This document shows positions 9,934-20,028 of a DNA stretch of 64,000 bases, piece by piece. Origin of the DNA: Suillus spraguei. Taxonomy: Eukaryota; Basidiomycota; Agaricomycetes; Boletales; Suillaceae. The stretch's first letter is position 1; each line of letters begins with the position of its first letter. A program made the position numbers and the translations under genes. The notes under the pieces are model-generated. The model was given only the letters and a program-made list of their open reading frames with translations. It made no database searches and was not told the origin of the DNA. The DNA is taken from contig JABCPU010000019.1 in assembly GCA_016800925.1 (NCBI GenBank), positions 1 to 64,000 of the forward strand, in the 5' to 3' direction.

Positions 9934-11984
9934 TTATCCGCGAATAGAAGCTGTTGAAGAGCCTCTCCGATGGCTATCATGACCTTGGGGTGGGTCGGGG
10001 GTGGGGGTAGGAGGGGGTTGAGTAGCTGAGGACTTGGACGAAAAGATACTGGGTAGTCTTCGGCTTATAGCTGCAGCAGTGGCTGATGATGCTATACGGA
10101 CCCCTTTCTTAGGTGGTTCCGGGAACTGCGCGTATAGCGTGGGGGGTCCGGTGAATGTCCCAAGCTCCCCCACCAACTTCTCCTCGTGTTGAGGGGTATC
10201 TGAGGAAGATGCGCGCGCGAGAACAGGAATTGGCGAAGGCGTGGCTTGTGCTGGACGTGCGCTGGATGGATTTGTTCCAGAGCGATTTCTGAGAGTGTCT
10301 GCTTGACTGTTCTGGGTTTGTACGGCAAGAGGAGATGCAGTTGTGCGGAGCTGTGCAGCAGAAAATGAAGGTCTGAGAGATTTTCGAGGTGCTGTCGATC
10401 CGGCGATGGCTAGAGAAGCCAGTGCAGTGATATCATCACCATTTGCTGAAGGGCCAGCCGAAGTGAAGTTACTTCCATTCTGCGATTTATTGTCCGTCGA
10501 CGCTGTTCCCGCACTTCCGCTACGATTTCTCCTCATGTACTTCTCTATCTCGTCCGCGTCTCGTTCCCGCATGCGGTTCACGATTGGTGACAGTGAATTT
10601 GGTTGCGCAGGAGGTGGATTGAGTGTAAGCCCCTGCGAAGGTCCCGGGGAGGGGAAAGTGCCTGTGCTGCTGGCCGAGGACATGTTATCAGATCGCTGCG
10701 AATGAGGGTAGGTATATTGTTGTGAGGGTAACCTCGAGGGCTGTGACGTTGTCGAAGATGCTGAGAGAGAAGAAAGACTAGTTCCTTGCCCTGGCCCTTG
10801 GCCAGCACTGTCTACGTCGCCGCTGTCAGATGTCGTGGTAGTACGACTTCCACCCGAGCTGCTCCGCATTCGAGACCCGTTCCTTCCAACGCTGGGTGGC
10901 TTCAATGGAATAGGTGGGGGTCTGGCAATGGGCCATTCATTTCCTCGAGCAGCAGCTTGTGCGAACACCATGCGTCTAGATTTCTTATTAGTTTCAAATT
11001 GCATACGAGCAGAGTCCTGCAAAGTGTCCCGTGTGCTGAAACTGCATTGCTGTTAACAGCTAGTAATGTATACGAAAAAGTACTAGGCTCACGAATATGC
11101 GTAATCGGACGCAGTGAACCCGTCATTGTTCCGAGCAGCAAATTGACAACCTCGCTCGATCAAAAGTTGGACAATCTGGGGCCGAAAAGTAAGCGAGGAA
11201 GAACGTCACACTAGGTCAGACGCGCTCCACATACCGGAATATGACCCCAAGAACTTGCACTGACACGGACTAGTCAATTCGAAGACCCGATAACCGGAAG
11301 AAACTTACTAATGTAGAGGAGTGTTGCCTTTATTATCCGACAGATCAAAGTCAGCACCCAAATCACACAGCATCTTGAGAAGGGCATTGAGATAAAATAA
11401 GCTCAGGCTCATGACACAATCGAGCTCGAATGACTCACGCGGACGAGTTCCTCGTTTCCCTTAAGAGCGGCCATGTGCAGCGCCGTTTTCCCTTGCACAT
11501 TGGACCAATCTAGAATCCACGGGTAACGTTCGTAATAAAGTCTTGCCATGCGAAGCGCAGCACCCATGAGATCAACCTGCGAGGGGCCTGGTGCGTAAGG
11601 GTTAGGTGGTGGAGGCTTGAAATCAGCCAATAGCATGAGAATGGTGTTATTCTCAGAATCCTGATAGATAAGGCGGTCAAAACCTTTGAGGGACAAAACT
11701 TGTGGCGAGCGCGTACCCTGCTGAGTTCTTCATCGTCATGCCCAGCTGTAAGTAAAAACTCGAACGTCTCTTCATGACCCAAGACAGCAGCCCAAGCTAA
11801 TGATGTGTAGCGCTTCGGACCTGGGTCAGGATTCCGCATGTCTGTTCGTTGAATGAGTCTCTTAACGAGGAAGAGATTGTTCTCTGTAGATATGGGCGTA
11901 ATTAAGAGCGACAGACTGAAACCGGTAAAATAACAAACCTTTGACCGCTCTACGGAGGCGTACGGTAGCATCTTTTTCTGCCAT
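9934..11984 (-). CDS. AVO2: Ankyrin-repeat protein, Avo2-like TORC2 subunit
   Basis: Starts MAEKDATVRLRRAVK (ATG 11984), then after an intron ENNLFLVKRLIQR, TSLAWAAVLGHEETFEFLL, GHDDEELSR and NNTILMLLA. Later exons give GKTALHMAALKGNEELVR, DLGADFDLSDNKGNTPLHY, ASSWGHIPIVQLLIERGCQF and finally a long Ser/Pro/Thr-rich disordered tail of about 340 residues. Yeast Avo2, a peripheral TORC2 subunit at the plasma membrane, begins with the same VRLR-EA...N-L-VKRLLRR arrangement and has a GHD...EL loop between repeats, which is why I prefer Avo2 over a generic ankyrin protein. The tail is much longer than yeast Avo2 and contains many SP/TP and RRxS-like sites. Divergent from the STEEP1 homologue with 214 bp between starts. 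Confidence 0.65.
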
Positions 11985-12198
11985 GTACAGAGCAGTTGAC
12001 GGTCGGGTGAAAGAATGAGAGAACTTGGAGATAGAAACAATTGAAGTTAATTAGGACAGCTGCCCCACGTGACCATATGACCCTTGACTTTGTTATCTTG
12101 TGCCTACCTAACATCTTGCCAAGATTTGAGACCAGCCTCGACCACGTACGCTTTTGTCCAAGCAGGAGCAAACTTTACTTTCAGGTCAAATACCAATT
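11985..12198. promoter_or_regulatory. Shared divergent promoter, AVO2-like / STEEP1-like
   Basis: 214 bp separates the two start codons, so both 5' UTRs and promoters must share it. CCACGTGACC at 12064-12073 contains a CACGTG E-box. No TATA box stands out. Confidence 0.5.
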
Positions 12199-12874
12199 AT
12201 GCCAAAGGTCGTCTCTCGTTCCGCAGTCTCTTCATCCACGGATGGTCGGTCACGTTTAAATCATTTGGTCCATCAGTTGCTCATTTTCTTAGCACGGCCA
12301 ACGGCATCAGCTGCAGCTGCTCTCAGGGTGTATTGTGAGTACCGTACTGCCGCATTGTTAACCGCATTAGTTCACCTGCGTCCCTTGCACAGACTGTATC
12401 TGTGGCGAGTTTATCGTGCGTGTCTTCAGTCAGGCTCGGTACACCTGTTACGAACTTACGCAAGATGCATGACAGCTCGTGATTGAAAGAAGTCTTTCAG
12501 TGCTCCCAAAGCGACAGACTGATGGTGCTACCATCATTCGTTGTCAGGATAGCGGTGCAGAGAGTGCAATCGTTCTCAAATTAAACGCTATACCAACTGA
12601 TCCTGTTCTAGTCGAAAGGTACGAGCAAATCGTATCCATGGTGTGGGCAGGGCTGATTGTAACGTACAGACCAGGGGGACACGAGCGTCAGTACCGATTC
12701 TCATGTCCGCGGTGCAACTTATTGGTCGGATATCAATCTACTCCACCACCTGTCAAATCTGGTCCGTATCTGTATATCCTCAGGGGAGCCCTTACACAGA
12801 TGCAAGGCCAAGTTCCCAAGGACGCTTTTGATGGCGAAGCCGCCCTGGACCTTTCAGAAACTGTAACCCAATAG
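12199..12874 (+). CDS. STEEP1 (CXorf56/UPF0428) homologue
   Basis: Begins MPKVVSRSAVSSSTD, nearly the start of human STEEP1, and continues with YYCICGEFI, LPKRQTDGA, VERPGGHERQYRF, CPRCNLLVGYQ and a C-terminal domain that stops at 12874. The paired CxC and CPRC motifs are the conserved putative metal-binding cysteines of the family. Splicing is clear at GTACGAG...GTACAG (12619-12671), restoring VERPGGHERQY, and at GTGCGT...GACAG before LVIERSLSVLP. The first intron boundary near 12250-12310 is less certain. Human STEEP1 promotes ER exit of STING. Fungi generally lack the cGAS-STING pathway, so the role here is presumably an older one in membrane traffic or splicing; that is inference. It is shorter than human STEEP1, lacking most of the charged C-terminal half. 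Confidence 0.85.
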
Positions 12875-13506
12875 CGAACCTTAGTGCGCGCATAGATGAC
12901 AGCATCAATCATATTTTTCAAACAGTAATAATACAGTATGATCATTGGACACATTGCAAAGTTTGCCGTTTATAAAAACTGACCACTGAAATGGTGATTG
13001 AACAAGTACCTGATGAAAACTATCGTTAGTTAGACGTCTTGGTAACAATATTGAACAGAGGAAAAGCGGCTCAGCTACCGTTGTAGAAAAAACTCACAAT
13101 CCGTGCATCCAGTGGACGCCAGATTCATACAGTGTGAATAAATATGTCATCACTACCGCAGAAACAAGAGAAGAATAACACATATAACCGACACTCACCA
13201 TCAGTGTACTTGCATGTTCCGATAGATCAATACATATGCTGAGGAAAGAGAATTTTCAAAATTTATCCAGGACGAGTTTGCTCTTGTTTGTGTTTGTGTT
13301 CCTGTGGCAAATAGTGAAGAGCGCACCAGCTTGAAGCTTCTGAAGCATCTATTGCGCACCCAGCTTTGGCGACGAATCACCCCTACACAGTCCAGAGATT
13401 TGACCTCAAAGTCTGCAGCGTGTGCAAATACACCTCCTTCTGTTAATTCTGTTCATCATTACTAATATCAGTCGAGTAATAGCTGTATTGGGGAGTAGAG
13501 CCAGTA
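12875..13506. other. Intergenic stretch with splice-like signals
   Basis: No protein-coding frame is supported. On the minus strand, GTGAGTGTCGG at about 13199 down to a CTAACTAAC branch-like site and TTTTCATCAG near 13010 look like an intron of about 190 bases, inside which a C/D snoRNA candidate fits. Flanking pseudo-exons encode nothing recognisable, so a non-coding host transcript is possible. Confidence 0.35.
13065..13159 (-). ncRNA. Candidate C/D box snoRNA (intronic)
   Basis: On the minus strand: GCGG stem, TA, box C GTGATGA (13147-13153), about 70 bases, box D CTGA (13071-13074), G, then CCGC closing the stem (13066-13069). Box C fits RUGAUGA and the two stem halves are exactly complementary. 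Possible D'/C' boxes (CTGG, GGATGCA) are weak. The bases just before box D (CTACAACGGTAG) would be the guide; I could not match them to a known rRNA site from memory. Short motifs like these arise by chance, so confidence is low. Confidence 0.3.
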
Positions 13507-15327
13507 CTACAAGTATACGGTCTGTAGGTATTGACGATCAATGTAGCAAACTGGTTCATCCGGTATAACTGGGAAGTCAACCTGAACTAGGCCCACCTCA
13601 TCTACCAACTTCCACTCAGCGAACCTCTCTTCTGGAGGAGATGATTTAAGCCCAACAAACGCGGTAGATCTGGGTTCACAGACGGGTACACAGTGGAAAA
13701 TATTAGGTTCTCGATGTAGAATTAAACCAGCCGACTTGCCCCGGATCCCTGGCACATGGCCGATAAGTGAATAATTGACGATCCCGAATGCATACTGATC
13801 AATAGAGTCGAGTCGGTAGCCGGTATCGATATCAATCTTGATACTGGGACACAACGGGCAGTCGAGTGTAATGCTGTAGCCTTGTCCCGCACACATATTC
13901 GAACGCACGTTAAGAGGGAATATCACCAGAGGCACTTGCAAGCCAAGGCTGGTCATAGTCATCTCCAACCGCCTACTGCCTTCCAGCTCCAAACTTCGAT
14001 AGGCTATGAAGCTTTGTGGTGATTTAGGGATGGCGTGCGAAGTGTGATGCCTCGCAGCCTCGCCCTTCCATTTGAGGACAGAAGGGTCACCAGCCTGGAT
14101 GACCTCTGCAGAATGCGCGATCTCCTCCTTCTCCATACGCGATCTGCAGGCTCACATCAAACATTCCCATCAGGGAATACGCCACATCTTCGACTCTTGT
14201 TGTCTTGCGTCTGGCCGCCCACGTCATCCGTTTATCCACCTCGGATGGACTTGGACAAAACTTGCGTCGTAGGTCATCGTAAGGAATACCAGTAGCTCTC
14301 TCCAGCGTCTCCAATATTTCGGCCGGTTCCCGACGCCTCAAGCTGGACAGCAATGGCCTACTGACCAGGAACTCATTGATGTCATCCTTGTCATCTTTGT
14401 CATTTCTATCGCCGGTCATGGGCACCCAGTACTTGTTGACGAATTTGATCCGAGCGGGAGCAAGGAGTTCTTGTAACGTCCAACCCCTTTCAGTCCATTC
14501 GTCCTCCATTATGTCCTCGATAGTTTCGCTTTGTGCCAGATGGACAATGCAAATGGCCGAGTTTCCATACCATCGAAACATGGAGCGAATCGACTCGTCG
14601 AGCTCGGTACTGCTGCTTCTGTTGATGCAGCAAGTATCTGACCATGCAAATTCCATACTGTACTCCACGGCCTTTGCGCAGAAGTTCTTCAGTTTCTCGT
14701 ATCCCGGACCTGCTGCTGTGCCCGCCTTGATTTCCTCGTAGGTCGGCTCTCCTTGGTTCAACCATCGGTGAGATAGGATGGCGTATCTTACAGTACCGGA
14801 TGGTTGACCAAGGCGTTTTATATAAGACGTCCCGAAGTGCTCCCTCACCTCATTGCGCTCAACAAACGTCATATCTGTTAGGCGTATGAGACGTATTGGG
14901 ATATCGTTTATCGCATATCGGTCGAATTCAATTCGTCTATATAGCATTCCTCTGGCAGGATCATGACAGGTCACCACTAGTCACAATAAATTATGCGACA
15001 CAGTGGAGCATGCAACAAAACTCACCAGCGTGGAGGACAAGAGGATGTGAAGTTTAAAAGGGTCCTTGCGCTCGAACTCGATCAGCTGCGAATTATCAAG
15101 TGAGTCTTCAGCACCTCAATTATGGCTAAATCTTCACTCACCCCAGGCTAATAGTAGGATCGTTCAGAGATGGATGGTATTGAGATGATAAGACCCCAGT
15201 ACGAGACCTTGATTCATCAACCGAAAATGTCAGCTCCTCGTTATCTGCAACATATTTGAAACCCTACCTCAACTTGAGGCGTCCTGGTGCTAAAATAGAA
15301 AGGTGCGTTCTTGGTAAAGACGGTCTA
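13507..15327 (-). pseudogene. HET-domain protein gene with frameshifts
   Basis: HET proteins act in heterokaryon (non-self) incompatibility. The minus strand reads an N-terminal region (TVFTKNAPFYFSTRTPQVEV, then NEELTFSVDESRSRTG), introns at about 15080-15140 and 14980-15035, a linker, and then the HET core: YAILSHRWL, EFAWSDTCCINRSSSTELDE, SIRSMFRWYGNSAICIVHLA, ERGWTLQELLAP. The C-terminal part after YGEGGDRAFCR ends at 13507. Two breaks are visible: an extra base in an A run near 15255 (VGFQ then YVADNEE only after dropping one base), and a shift near 14104-14111 between DRAFCR and EVIQAGDPSVL. Either could be a sequencing indel, but two in one gene favour decay. The start of the protein is missing or undetected. 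It faces a second HET-type relic head to head. Confidence 0.7.
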
Positions 15328-15693
15328 TAATATAGAGCATTTTAACACTGCCATAGACTTGAGGCTATGGCCACGTTGACCAAGATTCTATTCGGATGCT
15401 GTGCAAATATCGTCGCAAGTTTGCATCACGAATAAACGATAGTATTCTCTTGACACTGGCCCGGGTGGTACTGTAGATATGGGTTGAATGGCAAATCCGA
15501 CATACTCAACGTGGTCGATATGCCACTCCCAGTCCCTCGGTGGAAGTGTCAATGTGTATCAAAGGATGTTGTCACTACCGAGGCCGTGTTTAACGACCGA
15601 CGTGATGATAAAATTAGTCAGGAAAACTCATGCAGCAGCCGCACCTTCAGTAAGTCCATCTCAACGGTGCTCAATATCACCAAGCTTACCGGA

Positions 15694-17655
15694 ATGGCAG
15701 AAGAAGCAATCATTCCAAGCAACGCACCTATTCAAACGTATGAAGATCATAAAGAAAGCATACGATCAGTTGCAATCTTTCCCGATGGACGACGTATGGT
15801 CACGGGCTCGATAGACAAGACGCTTCGCCTGTGGGACTTGAAGAATGAGTGTTGAAAAAGATGGAGGGGCGCGGCAACTGGGCGCGGGCCGTGGCGGTAA
15901 CAGAGAACGGGCAGATAGTAATAAGCGGTGATGACAGTGGTCATGTCATCACCTGGGATGGTGACACTGGGGAATCTCTCACACAAGCCATCCAAGCCCA
16001 CAACAAGCCAATCTGCTCGCTGGACTTTTCTCCAGATGGCGCTGTTCTAGCAACTGGTTCATCGGATGAAACCATGAGGCTGTGGCGGACAGAGACACGC
16101 ATACAGCTGCAATTTGAACGAACCATCTATTGTCCTCTGCGTTCGGTATTCATCTTCTGGTGAGCATCTAGCCATCGCGACAAAATGCGATATCTAAATA
16201 TGGAATCCAAACACGATGGAACGCATCGTGACCTTCGAGGGACAGGACAAGGCGGTTTATGACTTGGACGCACTTGGCGGAATCATGAAGTTGCAGTCAT
16301 TCTACAAGGTTGTTCGCCGTGCGGAATGTCACTAGGCGTGGAGCGATATATGTATTAACAAGACTAACAATGCCGAGCTCTAGGAATCACTCAATTCCAT
16401 GTTTGTATAGTATCGACGCTTACCATTGTCTACCTGTCAGACATTCTGCCCCGGTCAAAGGCTGGTGCTTAGCAAAGAGTGCTTGGAACACGCGAGGATG
16501 GACCGCAGGAGAATCCAGAGTCATTTTTTTTATCAGCAGGATTGGACCTTATATTTCAATAATCGCTCTCCCAACCACGAGGAGTTTGCCATGATCATGC
16601 AGGAACTGGAAAATGCGGTGGGTATAGATCCGTAGGCCCTCGCCGCCTTCCATCTAGGAATGACAGGCGCACGAAAGAAATTTCAATGGCCGTCGACGCG
16701 CGTCACCACATTGCAGAAAGACATTGTATATTCATTATTCGGTGTCTTTGATGTGCACTTACCTATGGCGAGAAGAAGCAAAACGCTCTCAGGAGGCTCT
16801 TGCAGGAGATTGTGGCTTGCGCAGGCGACATCTCTTCCCTGAATTGGATCGGAACGTCATCCGAGTTAAATAGCTGTCTTTCAGCCGATATCAATTCCTA
16901 TAAAGCTTCGCCACGCATATTATCATCTCTCCGAAGATGAGATGGAGACACCAGTATTTTTCCTGCAAAAGGTCGTGACTGTGGAGCTGGCTTCGGGATT
17001 TTATACCTTGCTTAACCAGCTAAGCGCCCTTCGTTTCGCAAACTGCAGACTGCATCTGTCTTGCATTACATTCCCTGTCACAGGAATGAGATGGAGGCGT
17101 GGTCCAAGCCGGGAGACATCTTTCACGTACGAAGTCAAGGCAGAAGGGCTTCACGACCTGCTGATCACTGCTGAAGACAAACCAAATCACTTCTTACGGG
17201 CGAAGATCCCCCGGCAGACCTTCCGTCCATGGACGCGCTGCTTCCTTGAACCATCTGATTTTGAGAACGATGTGCAGAGCGAGACAAACCTGTCCGAGAT
17301 TGGGTCTTCGTTATACAGTATGCCCCCCGTGTCTCGGTCGCGATTCATTCCTCGCATTGAGCAGCCTTTCGGCTCATTCCTCGATTCGCTTCGCGACTCT
17401 CGTGCAGACTTTGAAGAAGGCGGTTAATTCCGAGTCGCACTTGCAAGCATTGCAGTTGACCGTGCGCGTTGGACAGCCTTTCAGCGTATTTTTATTAGCG
17501 CAGCAGCCCAGTGGAGAGTACTAGTACAAGAGAATCGCATCAGACCGCCATATTATTGCAAAAGTCAAAAACATGGCTTTCGTTTGCAGCACGATGGACG
17601 TTACGACGCTACAAATATTGTTGTTGAATTTTCTTTTGCACTTCAATATTAATGG
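15694..17655 (+). pseudogene. WD40-HET-type gene relic
   Basis: The left part carries WD40 repeats: YEDHKESIRSVAIFPDGRRM, TGSIDKTLRLWDLKNE, LDFSPDGAVLATGSSDETMR, then IWNPNTMERIVTFEGQ, split by stops and frame changes near 15855, 16160 and 16195. The right part (16670-17655) matches the C-terminal half of agaricomycete HET-like proteins: YSLFGVFDVHLPM, YGEKKQNALRRLLQEIVACA, SSLNWIGTSSELNSC, TVELASGFYTLLNQLSA, FTYEVKAEGLHDLLI, QLTVRVGQPFSVFLLAQQ, ending near 17655. The HET core itself is mostly missing between 16300 and 16650. WD40 sensor plus HET effector is the layout of HET-E-like incompatibility genes. This copy has at least four interruptions and cannot make the full protein. I recall close relatives in Boletales, which drives the taxonomic guess. 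Confidence 0.7.
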
Positions 17656-17905
17656 CACCCATTCCGCTTCGAACTTACGTCACTGCATGTATGTGTTGAC
17701 CACAGATTGTTATCGTTTGTTGTCTCTGCAATAAAGCTACCTTGGAGATTACAGTGATCCATCAGTTGATTATCGCAGTACCATCTCGTATTCCACCTCA
17801 TGTTCCGTCCTGCGTCTAGTTTGTATATTCCAATACTCTGTATTCACATGAACTAACTGGTAGCATATTACCCTATTATCGTCAGATCCACAGTTGAACA
17901 CAGTA

Positions 17906-18340
17906 ATGCAAAACAGTGAATTACAACGTCTAAGAAGCGATGTCGAAAGACTCTCCCTCGAGGCTCAGCGAAAGGAACGCGAAGTGGCTCTGTTAACTGG
18001 TGTCATATGCCGGCTAGAAACAGAACTAACTCAAAGTTCCAACATAATACCTGCACAAGCAACCATCGGCGGCGCCGACTTGCGCGATTTACTCCAACTC
18101 TCACAGCCAGATTTATTGGCTCTGGATGATGACATTCGGTTGATGAGGAGGAAGGTGCTGGACAGAGCCCCCACAGGTGAAGCTGAGGGCGTGCAGGAGT
18201 ATTTGACAAAGGCTATGAGGGAGGCTATGATCAGGAGGGGAGTTAGGTATGATGATGGCGCGGATTGCGATTGGCATGGTCCATGGTTTAATGTCTATCA
18301 GAAGCAGGAACTGGAGGATGATGCTAGTTATTGGGGTTGA
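17906..18340 (+). CDS. Hypothetical coiled-coil protein, 144 residues
   Basis: Intronless frame from ATG 17906 to TGA ending at 18340. The first 45 residues form a probable coiled coil (LRSDVERLSLEAQRKEREVA). The rest is charged, with a C-terminal WHGPWFNVYQ stretch and an acidic end. No signal peptide or membrane segment. I do not recognise it. It lies just downstream of the WD40-HET relic and could be a lone lineage-specific gene or the last exon of something longer. An upstream in-frame TTG at 17894 is less likely as start. Confidence 0.5.
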   Translation: MQNSELQRLRSDVERLSLEAQRKEREVALLTGVICRLETELTQSSNIIPAQATIGGADLRDLLQLSQPDLLALDDDIRLMRRKVLDRAPTGEAEGVQEYLTKAMREAMIRRGVRYDDGADCDWHGPWFNVYQKQELEDDASYWG

Positions 18341-20028
18341 GGGATAGCAGGAGGGGCGTGCCGGGTAGGGTTGTAGGTGGGAGGTACGACATAACCGTTG
18401 CTTGCGATACGCTGATTGGTTTATCGCGATGGAGAGGTATTCATTAAACGTCCTTATTTCCATTTGATACCGAGCGGTTATTAGGCAGATCAGACACTTC
18501 AAACTCACCGACAGTTGTCTCAATATTTGCTGTCAAAGACAAGACTTTTTCCCCGCCATCCGATCTATTCAAATACGTCGATTCGATGGAAAAAGTCCAG
18601 GCCTCTGATAATTCATATCGCGCGGGATTAAATATTTAGGCCTGGGCCCTGTCATAACCGGTTGACTGACAACACCTGAGCGGTATTAGTAGTACTGCTG
18701 AGACAGAGACAGGGTTTCAGCCCTTGTGACCTTGTCAGCAACAGGCAGTTCTACGTGAACACGTACCTTGATAATCACTAGTCGACGCGCTTGACTGACG
18801 TGCAGCATGCAAGTAAATATTGTTAGATGTTCAAGTTGCACATGATATTGTGCGTTGTTGATTTGGAGGGCATTGCCAAATAAACACAAACAACCGCCTA
18901 TTTTTCCTATTTCGGCCTTGTTTCCATGACTCTAACTTCGAGGACATTTCAATCGCTTGTTCCCCGTAGATCGCATGTATATTGCATTTAAAATTCATGA
19001 ATAAGGTAATTCTTGGCGTCATCCTGATTGCTCGACTTCTTCCTCGTCCTTGTCACACGTGGTCGCCAGAGCAGCGGCAATCGACAAGGTCTCCAAGTCG
19101 AGATACTTAAGCAACGCGAACTTCGACATGGCTGTCTCATCAGCAACAGCCTCATCCGCCTCCGAGAAACATCTAAATCGCACCAGCAGCACCGTAACGC
19201 AATGACTCACACAACCTCCAACAAAAACAGCCACTCCCCTTCTGCTCTAGCTTCTACCAATATATTTGTCCTCTTTGGTCATGCGCAGTCACCCCGTGAT
19301 AACCACGTCATGTGCGAAGAGCTCCGGAAGCTCTTCGTCTCGAGTGGACGCGCTACCCAGAACTCCGGTTCCGGCTGCTTCAAGGGATTGAAGAAGATTT
19401 TAGGTGCTACATGAACCGGGGTCATCAGTGGCCGGTCCCCATATCCCTAGGCTTGGTATGCGTCTATCGCGCATTGGTAAACATCAATTCCACTACCGTT
19501 CAATCGGTACCGCGCACATTAAGTCGCGACCGGGTCGAGATTGATCTACCCTTGCTACGAATTATATCGGAGACGACGGTCTTGTATTTTTACTGAGCGC
19601 TGGAGAGGGGCGATAGGGAGGGAGATGATGACCAAGGGAACGTGTCATATGCCTATAATTTACTCATATAGAAGTTCATCTTTTCATTTCCCCATTTTCG
19701 AACGCCCCGCCCGCTTCGAACTTCTTGATGAACTGATCGTGAGTCGAGAAAGAATCAGATGCCGATCGATATAAATGGATCTGCCAACTTAATAATACCT
19801 TGCGCGCGAGAAAAAAAAGGTACTAAGCCATGATTGACAATGTACAAGTCCAGAACCATTTGACAGCAAGTCAGCTAACCGCGACTAGTACAGAACGGCA
19901 GTACCCGATCACACACAGCCTACCCTGCCCACATCCCTACCTGTGCCTTCGCGTTCATGTCAAGGGTCCACCCAGTGCTTGCTGATCCTCGGCCGTTGAT
20001 GGCTCAAACGGCGAACTCGAAGAAGATG
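18341..20028. other. Intergenic, no supported gene
   Basis: About 1.7 kb. An open frame at 19028-19414 (plus) is the longest but has no recognisable content and overlaps others on the opposite strand. The right 75 bases may belong to the chitinase tail if its frame is shifted. I see no tRNA, repeat or mobile-element motif. Confidence 0.45.

Noticed and set aside
15694..17655. An active WD40-HET or NLR-like defence gene
   Set aside because: Stops and frame changes interrupt both the WD40 part and the C-terminal part, and most of the HET core is missing.
19028..19414. Plus-strand frame of about 128 codons
   Set aside because: Overlaps open frames on the other strand, lacks an early ATG of good context and shows no domain.
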